Source: JACCSI01 sp035575715 (GTDB lineage: Bacteria; Acidobacteriota; Vicinamibacteria; Vicinamibacterales; UBA2999). From it: 64,000 nt of DNA. Location: positions 78,071-142,070 of the forward strand of contig DATLXN010000040.1 of assembly GCA_035575715.1 (NCBI GenBank). The letters are read 5' to 3'. The notes under the pieces were generated by a model. That model worked only from the letters and a program-made list of their open reading frames with translations. It did not search any database and was not told the origin of the DNA. The position numbers and the translations under genes were made by a program. Numbering within the stretch: the stretch's first letter is position 1; each line of letters opens with the position of its first letter. Shown here one piece after another: positions 55,799-63,870 of the stretch.

Positions 55799-57049
55799 TC
55801 AGTGTCGCAGAAAGCCCGCCGTTGCGCTGGCTCGCCCGTCGTTTGGTGCCGGGCGCAGGCCGAGCAGCTGGCAAATCAGCTCGTAGATGTGCACATTTTC
55901 AAACGCAGGCACGACCACGCCGCGGCGGAAGTGCGGACCGCTGGCGACAAACAAGCCGTGCATCGATTGGTACTTCGGGTCATAGCCGTGCGTCCCGGCG
56001 GGTACCTCGCCATCGTTGCGCTGTAAGGCTTCCCGCGTCGTGATGTGCCAGCCATCGTCGGCGATGCCGATGACCGCCGGCAGACGGGGATGGTTGCGCA
56101 GTCGATAGTCGGTCGGCAGGGTTTCTTTGGTGAACACCCGCAATGCGGGATGTTTGCCGTGGAGCGCGCTGTACAGCGCCGCCGTCGTCGTGGTGCGCGG
56201 GTTGAGTGCGACGATTGGCGAGGTATCGATGATGTCAGCGCTCGAGACGTCGAAATAATCGTCGAGCACGATGGTTCGCTCGCGCGCGAGCTCGGCCATC
56301 CCGTGATCGCTGACGAGAATCAGGTTTGTGCGATCGGCCACTCCGGCGCGCTCAATCCCGGTCAGCAGCCGCGCAATCGCCGCATCCACTGCGAGTGCCG
56401 CGGCACGGGTCACCTCGGCCGCGGGTCCATCTTCGTGCCCGAAGTGATCGACGCTGCCGAAGTAGAGGGTCAGGAACGTCGGTCGCCGGCCTTCGGGTTC
56501 GTCCAGCCACTGCAGCACCTGATCGACACGCGCCGCATCCGGCAAATCATTGTCGAACGGCTTCCAGAAGGTCGGGCGGTCGCCGGCAATCTCGACATCC
56601 GATCCGGGCCAAAACATCGTCGCGGCGCGCTGGCCTTGCCGTTCGACGGTGACCCATAGTGGCTCGCCGCCCCACCAACGGGTGTCGGCCATCACCTCGC
56701 GCGCATTCAATCCGAATCGACCCGGCAGCGACGGGTCGAGCATGTTGTTGGAAATGATGCCGTGGTGGTCGGGGTAGAGACCGGTGACGATCGAATAGTG
56801 ATTGGGGAAGGTCTTGGAGGGGAAAACCGGAACCAGACCCTCGGCCCGGACGCCAGTGCTGGCAAGTCGACTGAGCGTCGGCGGCGCAAATTGATCCAGG
56901 TAATCCCAGCGCCAGCCGTCAATTGAAATCAGAACCACGATTGGGGCGGCCGTTGTCGTGCTGCGCGGCGCCGGCGACCGGCTGGCACAGCCGAGCAGCG
57001 TCAAAATGAGTACGACTGCGCAAAGCCACGCAGGAGCGCGACGAGTCAC
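55799..57049 (-). CDS. Ectonucleotide pyrophosphatase/phosphodiesterase-like lipoprotein
   Basis: A 416-residue exported enzyme of the alkaline-phosphatase superfamily. The leader ends in a lipobox (LTLLGC), so it is probably lipid-anchored. Metal/catalytic blocks: VVLISIDGWRWDYLD (first Asp, about 37-51), PVFPSKTFPNHYSIVTGLYPD (outline; catalytic Thr in SKTFPNH, about 77), GSVDHFGHEDGP (about 197-208), LILVSDHGMAEL (about 244-255) and GTHGYDP (late His). NPP enzymes cleave nucleotide or lipid phosphodiesters. The GTG at 57049 is supported by TACCCT 6 nt upstream. Confidence 0.88.
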   Translation of the reverse strand: MTRRAPAWLCAVVLILTLLGCASRSPAPRSTTTAAPIVVLISIDGWRWDYLDQFAPPTLSRLASTGVRAEGLVPVFPSKTFPNHYSIVTGLYPDHHGIISNNMLDPSLPGRFGLNAREVMADTRWWGGEPLWVTVERQGQRAATMFWPGSDVEIAGDRPTFWKPFDNDLPDAARVDQVLQWLDEPEGRRPTFLTLYFGSVDHFGHEDGPAAEVTRAAALAVDAAIARLLTGIERAGVADRTNLILVSDHGMAELARERTIVLDDYFDVSSADIIDTSPIVALNPRTTTTAALYSALHGKHPALRVFTKETLPTDYRLRNHPRLPAVIGIADDGWHITTREALQRNDGEVPAGTHGYDPKYQSMHGLFVASGPHFRRGVVVPAFENVHIYELICQLLGLRPAPNDGRASATAGFLRH

Positions 57050-57055
57050 GGCACG

Positions 57056-57061
57056 AGGGTA
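57056..57061 (-). promoter_or_regulatory. -10 box (TACCCT) of the ENPP gene
   Basis: On the minus strand TACCCT ends 6 nt before the GTG at 57049. It fits TANNNT and a leaderless start, and decides the start codon. Confidence 0.4.
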
Positions 57062-57105
57062 GCAGAGCTCTGGCGACCCGAATTGCACTATTTCAATGAG
57101 TCGGC

Positions 57106-57135
57106 TTGTTACAAGGGTGACTCGCTATCTATGAT
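57106..57135 (+). promoter_or_regulatory. Promoter of pepF
   Basis: TTGTTA (57106-57111), an 18-nt spacer and TATGAT (57130-57135) make a good sigma-70 promoter. ATG 57142 is 6 nt behind the -10 box, so the transcript would start at or next to the start codon. Confidence 0.55.
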
Positions 57136-57141
57136 CCTCGG

Positions 57142-58977
57142 ATGGTTGCTCCGATTCCGGCGGCGTCGATGGTGGTGCCCGCGCGAGAGGCAGTCGATGC
57201 CCGCTTTACCTGGGACTTGGCGTCGATCTACGCCGACTGGCCGGCCTGGCAGGCCGGGTTCACGGCGCTCGAACAGAGTATCGAGGCCTTCAAGCGCTAT
57301 GAAGGCACGCTGGGTCAGGGTGAAGCGCGCTTAGTGTCGGCGTTACGCGATCGGGACGCGGTCGGGCAGTTGTCGTATCGCGTGTGGTATTTCGCCGCGC
57401 TGCACTACGACCAGGACCAGCGCGATAACGCACAGAACGGGCGACGCCAGCAGGTGCAATTGCTGTTAGCGCGCTGGAGCCAGGCCGAGTCCTGGTTCGC
57501 ACCGGAGCTGCTCCGGGTCCCGCTCGACACGATTCGCGGCTGGATCGAACAGTCGCCGGACCTCGCGCTCTACCGCTTCTTTATCGAAGATCTCTTCCGG
57601 CAGCAGGCACATGTCCTCGACGAAGCGGGTGAGCGGCTGCTGTCGCTCTCGAGCCGCCTCGGTGGCGTGCCACATGATGCCTACGCGGCGCTCTCGACGG
57701 CGGATGCGCACTTTCCCACGGTGACGCTGTCGACCGGCGAAGCGGTGCAGGTCAGTTACGGGCAATATCGCAAGCTGCTGGCGACGTGCCGCCGGCAGGC
57801 CGATCGACGCGCGACCTATGAAGCGCTGTACGACACGTATGCGGGGTCGCTCAACACCTACGCCGCGCTCTACAACGGCGTCATGCAGCGGGAGTGGTTC
57901 GAAGCGCGCGCGCGTGGTCACCACAGCACGCTGGAGGCGGCCCTGTTCGGCAACGACATTCCCACCGCGGTAGTGCATAACCTGATCAGCGAAGCGAAGA
58001 GCGGCGTCGAGCCGTTCCGCCGCTACCACCGGCTGCGCCGGCGCGTCCTGGCCTTGAAGGATTACTACATCTTCGACGGGTTCGTGCCGCTGGTCGATCT
58101 CGATGTGCATTACCGCTATGACGAGGTGCTCGACTGGATCAGTGATTCGGTGCGCCCGTTGGGCGATGACTATCGCCAGAAAGTACGACAGGCCTTCGCA
58201 GGCCGGTGGATCGATGTCTACGAAAACCAGGGCAAGCGCAGTGGCGCCTACTCAGCACCGGTCTACGGCGCGCATCCGTACATGTTGCTCAATTACAACG
58301 ACACCCTCGACGCGGTGTTTACGCTGGCGCATGAAATGGGTCACTCGATTCATACCTTGCTCTCACACGAAACGCAGCCGTTTGTGTATGCCGGCTACAC
58401 CATCTTTGTCGCCGAAGTGCCGTCGACGCTGAGCGAGGCGTTGCTGCTCGACTTGATGCTGGAGCGCGCGAAGACCCGCGAAGAACGCATCCTGTTGTTA
58501 CAACACGCCATTGACGGCATTGCCGGCACCTTTTACAACCAGGTGCTGTTTGCCGATTTCGAATTGCAGGCGCATCGACTGGTCGAGCAAGACCAGCCGG
58601 TGACGAGCGATGTGCTCAGCGCCATCTACGCGCGGTTGCTGGACGAATATTGGGGCGACGCGTTGTCCGAGGACGCGCGAGCCAAAATCACCTGGGCGCG
58701 GATTCCACACTTCTTCCAGTCGCCGTACTACGTCTATCAATACGCGACCTGCTTTGCGTCCAGCGCCAAGTTGATGAGCGATGTGCACGGGAGCACGCCG
58801 GCGACCCGCCAGGCGGTGGTCGATCGTTATCTCAATCTGCTGCGTGCCGGCGGCAGCGATTACCCGATGAATCTACTGGCGCGGGCGGGCGTGGATTTGA
58901 GTCAGCCGGAAACTGTGCGAGCGGTTGTCGCGCAGCTCGATGGGTTGGTGACTCGCCTGGAACAAGAGCTCGCTTAA
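57142..58977 (+). CDS. pepF: M3 family oligoendopeptidase F
   Basis: A 611-residue cytosolic zinc peptidase (no signal peptide) that trims short peptides. ARFTWDLASIYADWPAWQAGF (outline, about 19-38) is the PepF N-terminus. The zinc motif is FTLAHEMGHSIHTLLSHETQPF (outline, HEMGH about 396-400), with the third ligand in EVPSTLSEALLLD (about 426-438). YYVYQYATCFASSAKLM (about 531) is the characteristic C-terminal block. The ATG at 57142 is favoured by the promoter spacing; ATG 57169 is an alternative. The TAA stop is followed at once by a repeat array. Confidence 0.93.
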   Translation: MVAPIPAASMVVPAREAVDARFTWDLASIYADWPAWQAGFTALEQSIEAFKRYEGTLGQGEARLVSALRDRDAVGQLSYRVWYFAALHYDQDQRDNAQNGRRQQVQLLLARWSQAESWFAPELLRVPLDTIRGWIEQSPDLALYRFFIEDLFRQQAHVLDEAGERLLSLSSRLGGVPHDAYAALSTADAHFPTVTLSTGEAVQVSYGQYRKLLATCRRQADRRATYEALYDTYAGSLNTYAALYNGVMQREWFEARARGHHSTLEAALFGNDIPTAVVHNLISEAKSGVEPFRRYHRLRRRVLALKDYYIFDGFVPLVDLDVHYRYDEVLDWISDSVRPLGDDYRQKVRQAFAGRWIDVYENQGKRSGAYSAPVYGAHPYMLLNYNDTLDAVFTLAHEMGHSIHTLLSHETQPFVYAGYTIFVAEVPSTLSEALLLDLMLERAKTREERILLLQHAIDGIAGTFYNQVLFADFELQAHRLVEQDQPVTSDVLSAIYARLLDEYWGDALSEDARAKITWARIPHFFQSPYYVYQYATCFASSAKLMSDVHGSTPATRQAVVDRYLNLLRAGGSDYPMNLLARAGVDLSQPETVRAVVAQLDGLVTRLEQELA

Positions 58978-59160
58978 GACTCGCGGCCGTTCGGCCGCGA
59001 AGACAGGGTGCTGCTGAGAGCTAATAGAGGCGAGCCGAACGGCGAGCCTCCTGCCGGCGCGCGAAGCGCCGCCGGTCCTGCCGGCGCCCGAAGGGCCGCC
59101 GGTCCTGCGCGTGTGCGGAGCCGCGCGTCCTGCCAGCGCTCCCTGCGACGCGCCGGTCTA
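58978..59160 (-). repeat. Large tag-plus-stem-loop array between pepF and the ADOP permease
   Basis: Read on the minus strand from the permease TAG (59160-59158, in GAGTAGACCGG): tags GCAGGAC, GCAGGACC, GCAGGACC and GCAGGAG alternate with inserts. The inserts include CGGCGGCCCTTCGGGCGCCG and CGGCGGCGCTTCGCGCGCCG, both stem-loops with TTCG loops. On the pepF side, TAAGAC is followed by CGCGGCCGTTCGGCCGCG and the conserved 19-mer GCGAAGACAGGGTGCTGCT (58997-59015). The two genes are convergent and the array fills their whole spacer. Confidence 0.75.
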
Positions 59161-61848
59161 CTCGTACCGCAACGCCTGCACTGGATTGACCTTCATCGCG
59201 CGCCTGGCCGGGACCAGCGCGGCGAGCATCGCGACAACCATCAACACAACTGGCACGCCAGTCATCGTCAACGGATCGCGCGGCTGCACGTCGTAGAGTT
59301 GCGTCGCCAGCAGCGGCATCACAGCCAACGAGATGACCACCCCGATACCGACACCGGCGCCAGCCAGCTTCAACGCTTGACCGACCAGCATCTTCAACAC
59401 CGTCGAGGGATGCGCGCCGAGTGCGAGCCGGACACCGACTTCCTGCGTGCGCTCGCTGACCAGCAGCGACATCACACCGTAAACGCCAATCGCCGCCAGC
59501 GCGAGCGCCAGCGCGCCGAACAGCGCCACGAGAATCAGGATGAAGCGGCGTTGCGCGAGTGAATCCGACTTTACCGTCTCCATCGTCTGGATCGTATACA
59601 GCGGCAGATCGCGATCGAGACGGCGCGCCTCGGCGCGGACGAGGTCGACCATGGCGCTGGCGTCACCGCTGGTGCGCATGACGATATAGGGCGACACCAT
59701 CGAACCTTGATAGGTGCTGACATACATCTCAGGTTGCGGCAGTTCGTCGAGCGCGCCGTGCTTGACATCACCGACCAGCGCGATGATCGTCCAGGCCGGG
59801 CCTGTGTCACTGTTGCGAATCTGGCGTCCGATCGGGTCCTCACCAAGGAAAAACGTCGTCGCCATGGCCTGATTGATGATGCAGACCGGTGCGCCGGCCG
59901 CACCGTCGCTCTCGTTGAACATCCGTCCCTTGATCACCGGGATGCCCATCGTCTGGAAATAGTTGCCGAGGGCCCGGCGGAACTGCACCTCCGGCCAATC
60001 CGCACGAGGGACCGCGCCGCCTTCCACCGTGACCGATGTCGTCAACCCGGTGCTGCCCAGCGGCAGCCGGCTGGTGCCGCCGACGCTGACGACTCCGGGC
60101 AGCGCTTCCATCCGATCGAGAAAGTCGCGGTAGAAAGCGGTTCGCTGATCCTGGGTGGTGATCCGCGCCGGCAGGTTCATCTGCCAGGTGAGCATCTGTG
60201 ACGCCTCGAAGCCCGCGTTCACCGACACCAGTGCATAGAAGCTACGCAGCAGGAGGCCGGCGCCGATCGTCAGGGTGACCGCGAGCGCGATTTCGGCGAC
60301 GACTAACGTCGCCCGGGCGCGGCGGCGGAACGCACTACCGACGCTGCCGCGACTGTTGTCCTGGAGCGCGGCCTGCGGCGCGACGCGCGTCGCGGTCACC
60401 GCGGGCAGCAGGCCAACAAAGATGCCGGTCAACAATGCGACGCCAACGGTGATCCAGAGCATTCGGGCATCGGGCGCGACTTCGTGCAAGCGGGGAAGGT
60501 CTGCCGGGGCGAGCGCCACCAGTGCGGAGACGCCCCATCGCGCCAGCAACAACCCCGCGATGCCGCCGGTGACCGACAAGAACAGGCCTTCGGTGAGCGC
60601 CTGCTGAATCATGCGGAGGCGTCCGGCGCCAAGCGCCACGCGCATGGCCAGTTCTTTCTGTCGCGCAATACTTCTTGCGAGCACCAAGTTCGCCACGTTG
60701 ACCGCGGCGATGATCAACACGAACGCGACGCCAACGAGAAGGAGGAGCAGCGGACGCCGAATGGCGCCGACGGTTTGTTCCAGCACCGGCACCACCGTGG
60801 CGCCCCATCCGGCATTGGTCTCCGGGTAGGCCTGCTCCATTTGCCGCGCCGCCGTCGACAGGTCGGCCTGAACGTGGTCAATCGTCACGCCTGGCTTCAT
60901 GCGGCCGATGGCGCCAAGCCAGTGTGTGCCGCGCACGATCTGTCCTTGCGGCGTCAGGATCCGGTTCGTCGTCGCCAATGGTCCCGAGAACGCCATCGGC
61001 GCCCACAAGTCGATGGCGGTGGCTCGAGTGAAGCCTGATGGGCCCAACATCGACCCGTACGGGAACGTAAAGTCCTCCGGCATGACCCCGACGACGGTTG
61101 CGGGAGTGGTGTCGATCTGCAAGGTGCGCCCGATGATGTGCGGGTCGCCGCCGAAGCGTCGTTGCCAGAAGCCATGGCTCAACACAACCTCGAACGAGGC
61201 CGGCTGGTCAGCCAATGGCCGGCCGAGTAGCGGCGACCGACCGAGCAACTCAAACAGCCGCGGCGTGACGGTGATGCCGACGACAATTTCGCTCGGTCCA
61301 TCGCTCATCAACTTGAACGGCGTGACGAACGAGAAATACCCTTCGAGACCAGACAGCGTTTGATTCATGCGCTGGAAGTCCAGGAAGTTGGCGGGCGAGA
61401 GGGTGTTCTGCGGGCGGCCCTGCCGACTTGCGTCGCTCCACACCACCACCAATTCTTCGGCGTTGCGATAGGGGAGCGGCTTCACCAGGACGCTGTTGAC
61501 CACGGTGAAAATCGCGGCGGTCGCGCCGATGCCGAGGGCGAGGGCCAGAACCGTCAGCGACGTGACGAGCGGGGTTTTCAGCGCCAGTCGGATGGTGTGC
61601 CGGACGTCAGAGCGCAGCGTATCCCAGAACATGAAGTGCCTCCCGGTGGGTGCGTAGAGGTGCGGTTGGTGGTTAGGCCACCAGAACAAACGGACGAGCG
61701 CCGACCAGCGTTCACTGAGGCCGGCGGCAATCAATTCGATCACGCTGCCGCCGCTACGCAGGTGATCAGCGTGCATCTCGGCGCCGAATCGACGTCGAAA
61801 CGCGCGCGGGTAGGCGAGGACACCGATGGCGAACAGCGCCGATCTCAT
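59158..61848 (-). CDS. ABC transporter permease, MacB/FtsX (ADOP) type 2
   Basis: An 896-residue permease. The N-terminal extension (about 1-75, LAYPRAFRRRFGAEMHADHL) is the typical ADOP lead region. Then SDVRHTIRLALKTPL, TM1 (about 88-110), a periplasmic MacB_PCD domain (about 115-340), three TM segments with FtsX (about 350-480), the second periplasmic domain, and C-terminal FtsX segments ending RRAMKVNPVQALRYE. No ATPase is adjacent. It lies behind padR; a TTG at 61878 would overlap the padR stop, but ATG 61848 gives the family start. Substrate unknown. Confidence 0.88.
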   Translation of the reverse strand: MRSALFAIGVLAYPRAFRRRFGAEMHADHLRSGGSVIELIAAGLSERWSALVRLFWWPNHQPHLYAPTGRHFMFWDTLRSDVRHTIRLALKTPLVTSLTVLALALGIGATAAIFTVVNSVLVKPLPYRNAEELVVVWSDASRQGRPQNTLSPANFLDFQRMNQTLSGLEGYFSFVTPFKLMSDGPSEIVVGITVTPRLFELLGRSPLLGRPLADQPASFEVVLSHGFWQRRFGGDPHIIGRTLQIDTTPATVVGVMPEDFTFPYGSMLGPSGFTRATAIDLWAPMAFSGPLATTNRILTPQGQIVRGTHWLGAIGRMKPGVTIDHVQADLSTAARQMEQAYPETNAGWGATVVPVLEQTVGAIRRPLLLLLVGVAFVLIIAAVNVANLVLARSIARQKELAMRVALGAGRLRMIQQALTEGLFLSVTGGIAGLLLARWGVSALVALAPADLPRLHEVAPDARMLWITVGVALLTGIFVGLLPAVTATRVAPQAALQDNSRGSVGSAFRRRARATLVVAEIALAVTLTIGAGLLLRSFYALVSVNAGFEASQMLTWQMNLPARITTQDQRTAFYRDFLDRMEALPGVVSVGGTSRLPLGSTGLTTSVTVEGGAVPRADWPEVQFRRALGNYFQTMGIPVIKGRMFNESDGAAGAPVCIINQAMATTFFLGEDPIGRQIRNSDTGPAWTIIALVGDVKHGALDELPQPEMYVSTYQGSMVSPYIVMRTSGDASAMVDLVRAEARRLDRDLPLYTIQTMETVKSDSLAQRRFILILVALFGALALALAAIGVYGVMSLLVSERTQEVGVRLALGAHPSTVLKMLVGQALKLAGAGVGIGVVISLAVMPLLATQLYDVQPRDPLTMTGVPVVLMVVAMLAALVPARRAMKVNPVQALRYE

Positions 61849-61874
61849 CCGATTGCGTCTGCGCAATCTGTGGT

Positions 61875-62231
61875 TCAAGCTTTGACTCCGAGGAGCTTGC
61901 GCTGGCGCGCCGCCGCCACCTGGCTGAAGAGACGCTCGGCTTCAGCCCGCGCCACCGCGATGCCTCGGGTTGTCAGCTGGTAGTAGCGGCGCCGTTCGTC
62001 GTCCTGCGCGGGAGCCGGCCGTTCGTCGAGTTCTTCGATCAGCCCGCTTTCCAGGAGCCGCGCCAACGCGCGATACATGGTGCCGGCGTGCAACTTGACC
62101 GTGCCAACCGAGCGGCGCTCGACCTCGCGCAGGATGCTGTAGCCATGCTGCTCGCCGTCCGCCAGGGCCAACAGGATTTCGAAGGCGACCGGCGTCAGGG
62201 GCAGAAACGATTCAGGGCGGAAGCGGTCCAT
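61875..62231 (-). CDS. PadR family transcriptional regulator
   Basis: A 118-residue winged-helix repressor. PLTPVAFEILLALADGEQHGYSILREVE (outline, about 12-39) is the PadR recognition fold; LHAGTMYRALARLLESGLIEE (about 47-67) includes the recognition helix. RRRYYQLTTRGIAVARAEAERL is the wing and C-terminal helix. It is directly upstream of and probably co-transcribed with ADOP permease 2, a pairing common in acidobacteria. A perfect 14-bp palindrome upstream is the likely operator. Confidence 0.92.
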   Translation of the reverse strand: MDRFRPESFLPLTPVAFEILLALADGEQHGYSILREVERRSVGTVKLHAGTMYRALARLLESGLIEELDERPAPAQDDERRRYYQLTTRGIAVARAEAERLFSQVAAARQRKLLGVKA

Positions 62232-62240
62232 AGGTGCCTG

Positions 62241-62254
62241 GAGAGTATACTCTC
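62241..62254 (-). promoter_or_regulatory. PadR operator overlapping the -10 box
   Basis: GAGAGTATACTCTC is a perfect 14-bp palindrome 9 bp before the padR start codon. Its centre contains TATACT on the minus strand (62249-62244), a good -10 box. Binding of PadR here would block its own promoter and thus the permease gene. Confidence 0.6.
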
Positions 62255-62313
62255 AAAGCACATAGACGAATCGGGGTGAAGAAAAGGTTGTCGACCGCTG
62301 GCATTCAGTGCGA

Positions 62314-62455
62314 AGCAGCACCCGGTCTTCGCGGCCGGACGGCCGCGATCCTACCGGCGCCCGAAAGGGCCGCCGGTCCTACCCGCGCGCGGAGCGCCGC
62401 GGGTCCTGCCGGCCGCGAAGCTTTACGCGGCCGGTCTACAGGTGACGTTCTCTAC
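62314..62455 (-). repeat. Tag-plus-stem-loop array after the BIG2 lipoprotein gene
   Basis: On the minus strand, from the lipoprotein TAG: tags TGTAGACC, GGCAGGACC, GGTAGGACC and GGTAGGATC. They alternate with inserts GGCCGCG...CGCGGCC, CGCGGCGCTCCGCGCGCG, GGCGGCCCTTTCGGGCGCC and GCGGCCGTCCGGCCGC, each a stem-loop. The array ends in the conserved 19-mer GCGAAGACCGGGTGCTGCT (62332-62314). Nothing else is seen in 62255-62451. Confidence 0.75.
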
Positions 62456-63270
62456 CGCAGTCGGCCCGCGCCGGTCCAGAATCCGGGTTCCTCACCAGTG
62501 AAATTGCGATAGGTGAGACGCGGCGTCGGCCCGCAGTGGCCTTCGAGAATATCGATCAGGTAGACGTCAGGGGAGCCCTGGTCCGGGCCGGGCCCGTAGT
62601 GATAGGCGATCTCATCACCGGCGGCGACGACGGGTTGGCCACCGTTGTCGGAGGCTGAGCGGTTGGGCTTGCCGTTGTAGCCCCAGCGCGTATCGAGGGT
62701 GCGCAAGCGGTCGACCATGTAATCCAGCCACGGGTTGGTCTGGTACTTCAAACCGGTCGGGCAGGATTGCGCCAGCAAGTCGGGCCGCGCCGCGGCGCTC
62801 TGTTGAAGAAACTCCCGCACATCGGGAAGCGCGATTCTCAAGCCGGCTGGCGGATCAGGCGTGCGGTTGACGAGTCGGACACTCACGCCCAGACTGCCCC
62901 GGACATCGGACACGGTCGCGGTCACGGCAGTGTCGCCGGGCGCGCGAACGGTCAGCACGCCGGTTGACGAAACGGTCGCGACCACTTCGTTATCGGTGCG
63001 CCAGGTTGCCGAGCTGGTGCGATCTTCCGTCGTGCCGTTCGACAACGTCGCGATCGCACGCAGTTGCGCGGTTGCGCCGATTGCCGTGAACGCCGAGGTC
63101 CCGGTCACCGCGACGCTCGTGACGGTCACGGTTGGTGGGGGTGTCGGCGTCGGGGTCGGGGGGGGCGCCGGGGACACCGGTGGGGTCGGCGCCGTCGGGG
63201 TGTCTTTTCCCGAGCACGCGGTGCCGAAAATGGCCAGGGACAGGATGACAGGAAGAAGGAGAAGTTTCAT
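62452..63270 (-). CDS. Lipoprotein with bacterial Ig-like (BIG2) domain
   Basis: A 272-residue protein. The leader ends in a lipobox (FGTAC, Cys about residue 19). A Pro/Thr-rich linker (about 25-45) carries short PT repeats. A BIG2-type Ig-like domain follows (about 47-130; VTVTSVAVTGTSAFTAIGATAQL, VVATVSSTGVLTVRAPGDTAVTATV in outline). The C-terminal part (about 145-272) has TNPWLDYMVDRLRTLDTRWGYNG and a Gly/Asp-rich end that I do not recognise. ATG 63270 was chosen for the signal peptide. Confidence 0.78.
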   Translation of the reverse strand: MKLLLLPVILSLAIFGTACSGKDTPTAPTPPVSPAPPPTPTPTPPPTVTVTSVAVTGTSAFTAIGATAQLRAIATLSNGTTEDRTSSATWRTDNEVVATVSSTGVLTVRAPGDTAVTATVSDVRGSLGVSVRLVNRTPDPPAGLRIALPDVREFLQQSAAARPDLLAQSCPTGLKYQTNPWLDYMVDRLRTLDTRWGYNGKPNRSASDNGGQPVVAAGDEIAYHYGPGPDQGSPDVYLIDILEGHCGPTPRLTYRNFTGEEPGFWTGAGRLR

Positions 63271-63334
63271 CGCCGTAGGCTGCAGCAAGAACCACGCCCA
63301 TGCGCCAGACGCCAGGGATTGGGTAATAATATAC

Positions 63335-63363
63335 TTGACTCAGTGGTCCGGTTTTTATAGACT
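63335..63363 (+). promoter_or_regulatory. Transposase promoter
   Basis: TTGACT (63335-63340), a 17-nt spacer and TAGACT (63358-63363), with ATG 63370 6 nt later. It is a near-consensus promoter for a leaderless transposase mRNA, lying in the AT-rich end of the IS1595-type element. The exact terminal inverted repeat could not be fixed. Confidence 0.55.
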
Positions 63364-63369
63364 TTACTC

Positions 63370-63870
63370 ATGGCCGCTAAGCCCTTCCCCCGCACTCTCC
63401 AACAGGCAATCGTCTACTTCTCCGACCCTGATACCTGCTTGGCTGAGATGGTCAAGTTCCGGTGGCCGGATGGTGTCGTGACCTGCCCAACCTGCGGGAA
63501 TGAACGGGTCGCGTTCTTGCGGACTCGGCGTATATGGGAGTGCAGTCAGAAGCACGCGCGTCGTCAGTTCTCCGTCAAGGTAGGGACCATCATGGAAGAC
63601 AGCCCAATCGCCCTCGATAAGTGGCTGATGGCGATGTGGCTGCTGTCGAACGCCAAGAACGGCATCAGTAGCTATGAACTGGGGCGCGCCATCGGTGTCA
63701 CTCAGAAAACCGGCTGGTTCATGCTGCACCGTATCCGCTTGGCGATGCACGATGAGGGGCAAGACAAGTTCAGCGGACACGTCGAAGCTGACGAGACTTT
63801 CATCGGTGGCAAGGCGCGAAACATGCACGCCGACAAGCGCGAGCGCTTCAAGGGCATGAAGTGGAGTTGA
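63370..63870 (+). pseudogene. IS1595-family transposase, truncated
   Basis: 166 codons of an IS1595-type transposase. The N-terminal zinc ribbon (C39, C42, C58, H62) lies in WPDGVVTCPTCGN and WECSQKHARRQFS. KWLMAMWLLSNAKNGISSYEL is the helical region, and VEADETFIGGK (D141) the first catalytic Asp. The second Asp and the His/Glu parts are missing: the frame stops at 63868-63870, where IS3-type sequence begins. Full-length family members are about 300 residues, so this copy cannot transpose on its own. Confidence 0.85.

Noticed and set aside
58978..59160. Regularly spaced repeats suggesting a CRISPR array
   Set aside because: Repeat units are only about 7-9 bp, the inserts are self-complementary rather than unique spacers, there is no leader and no cas gene nearby.
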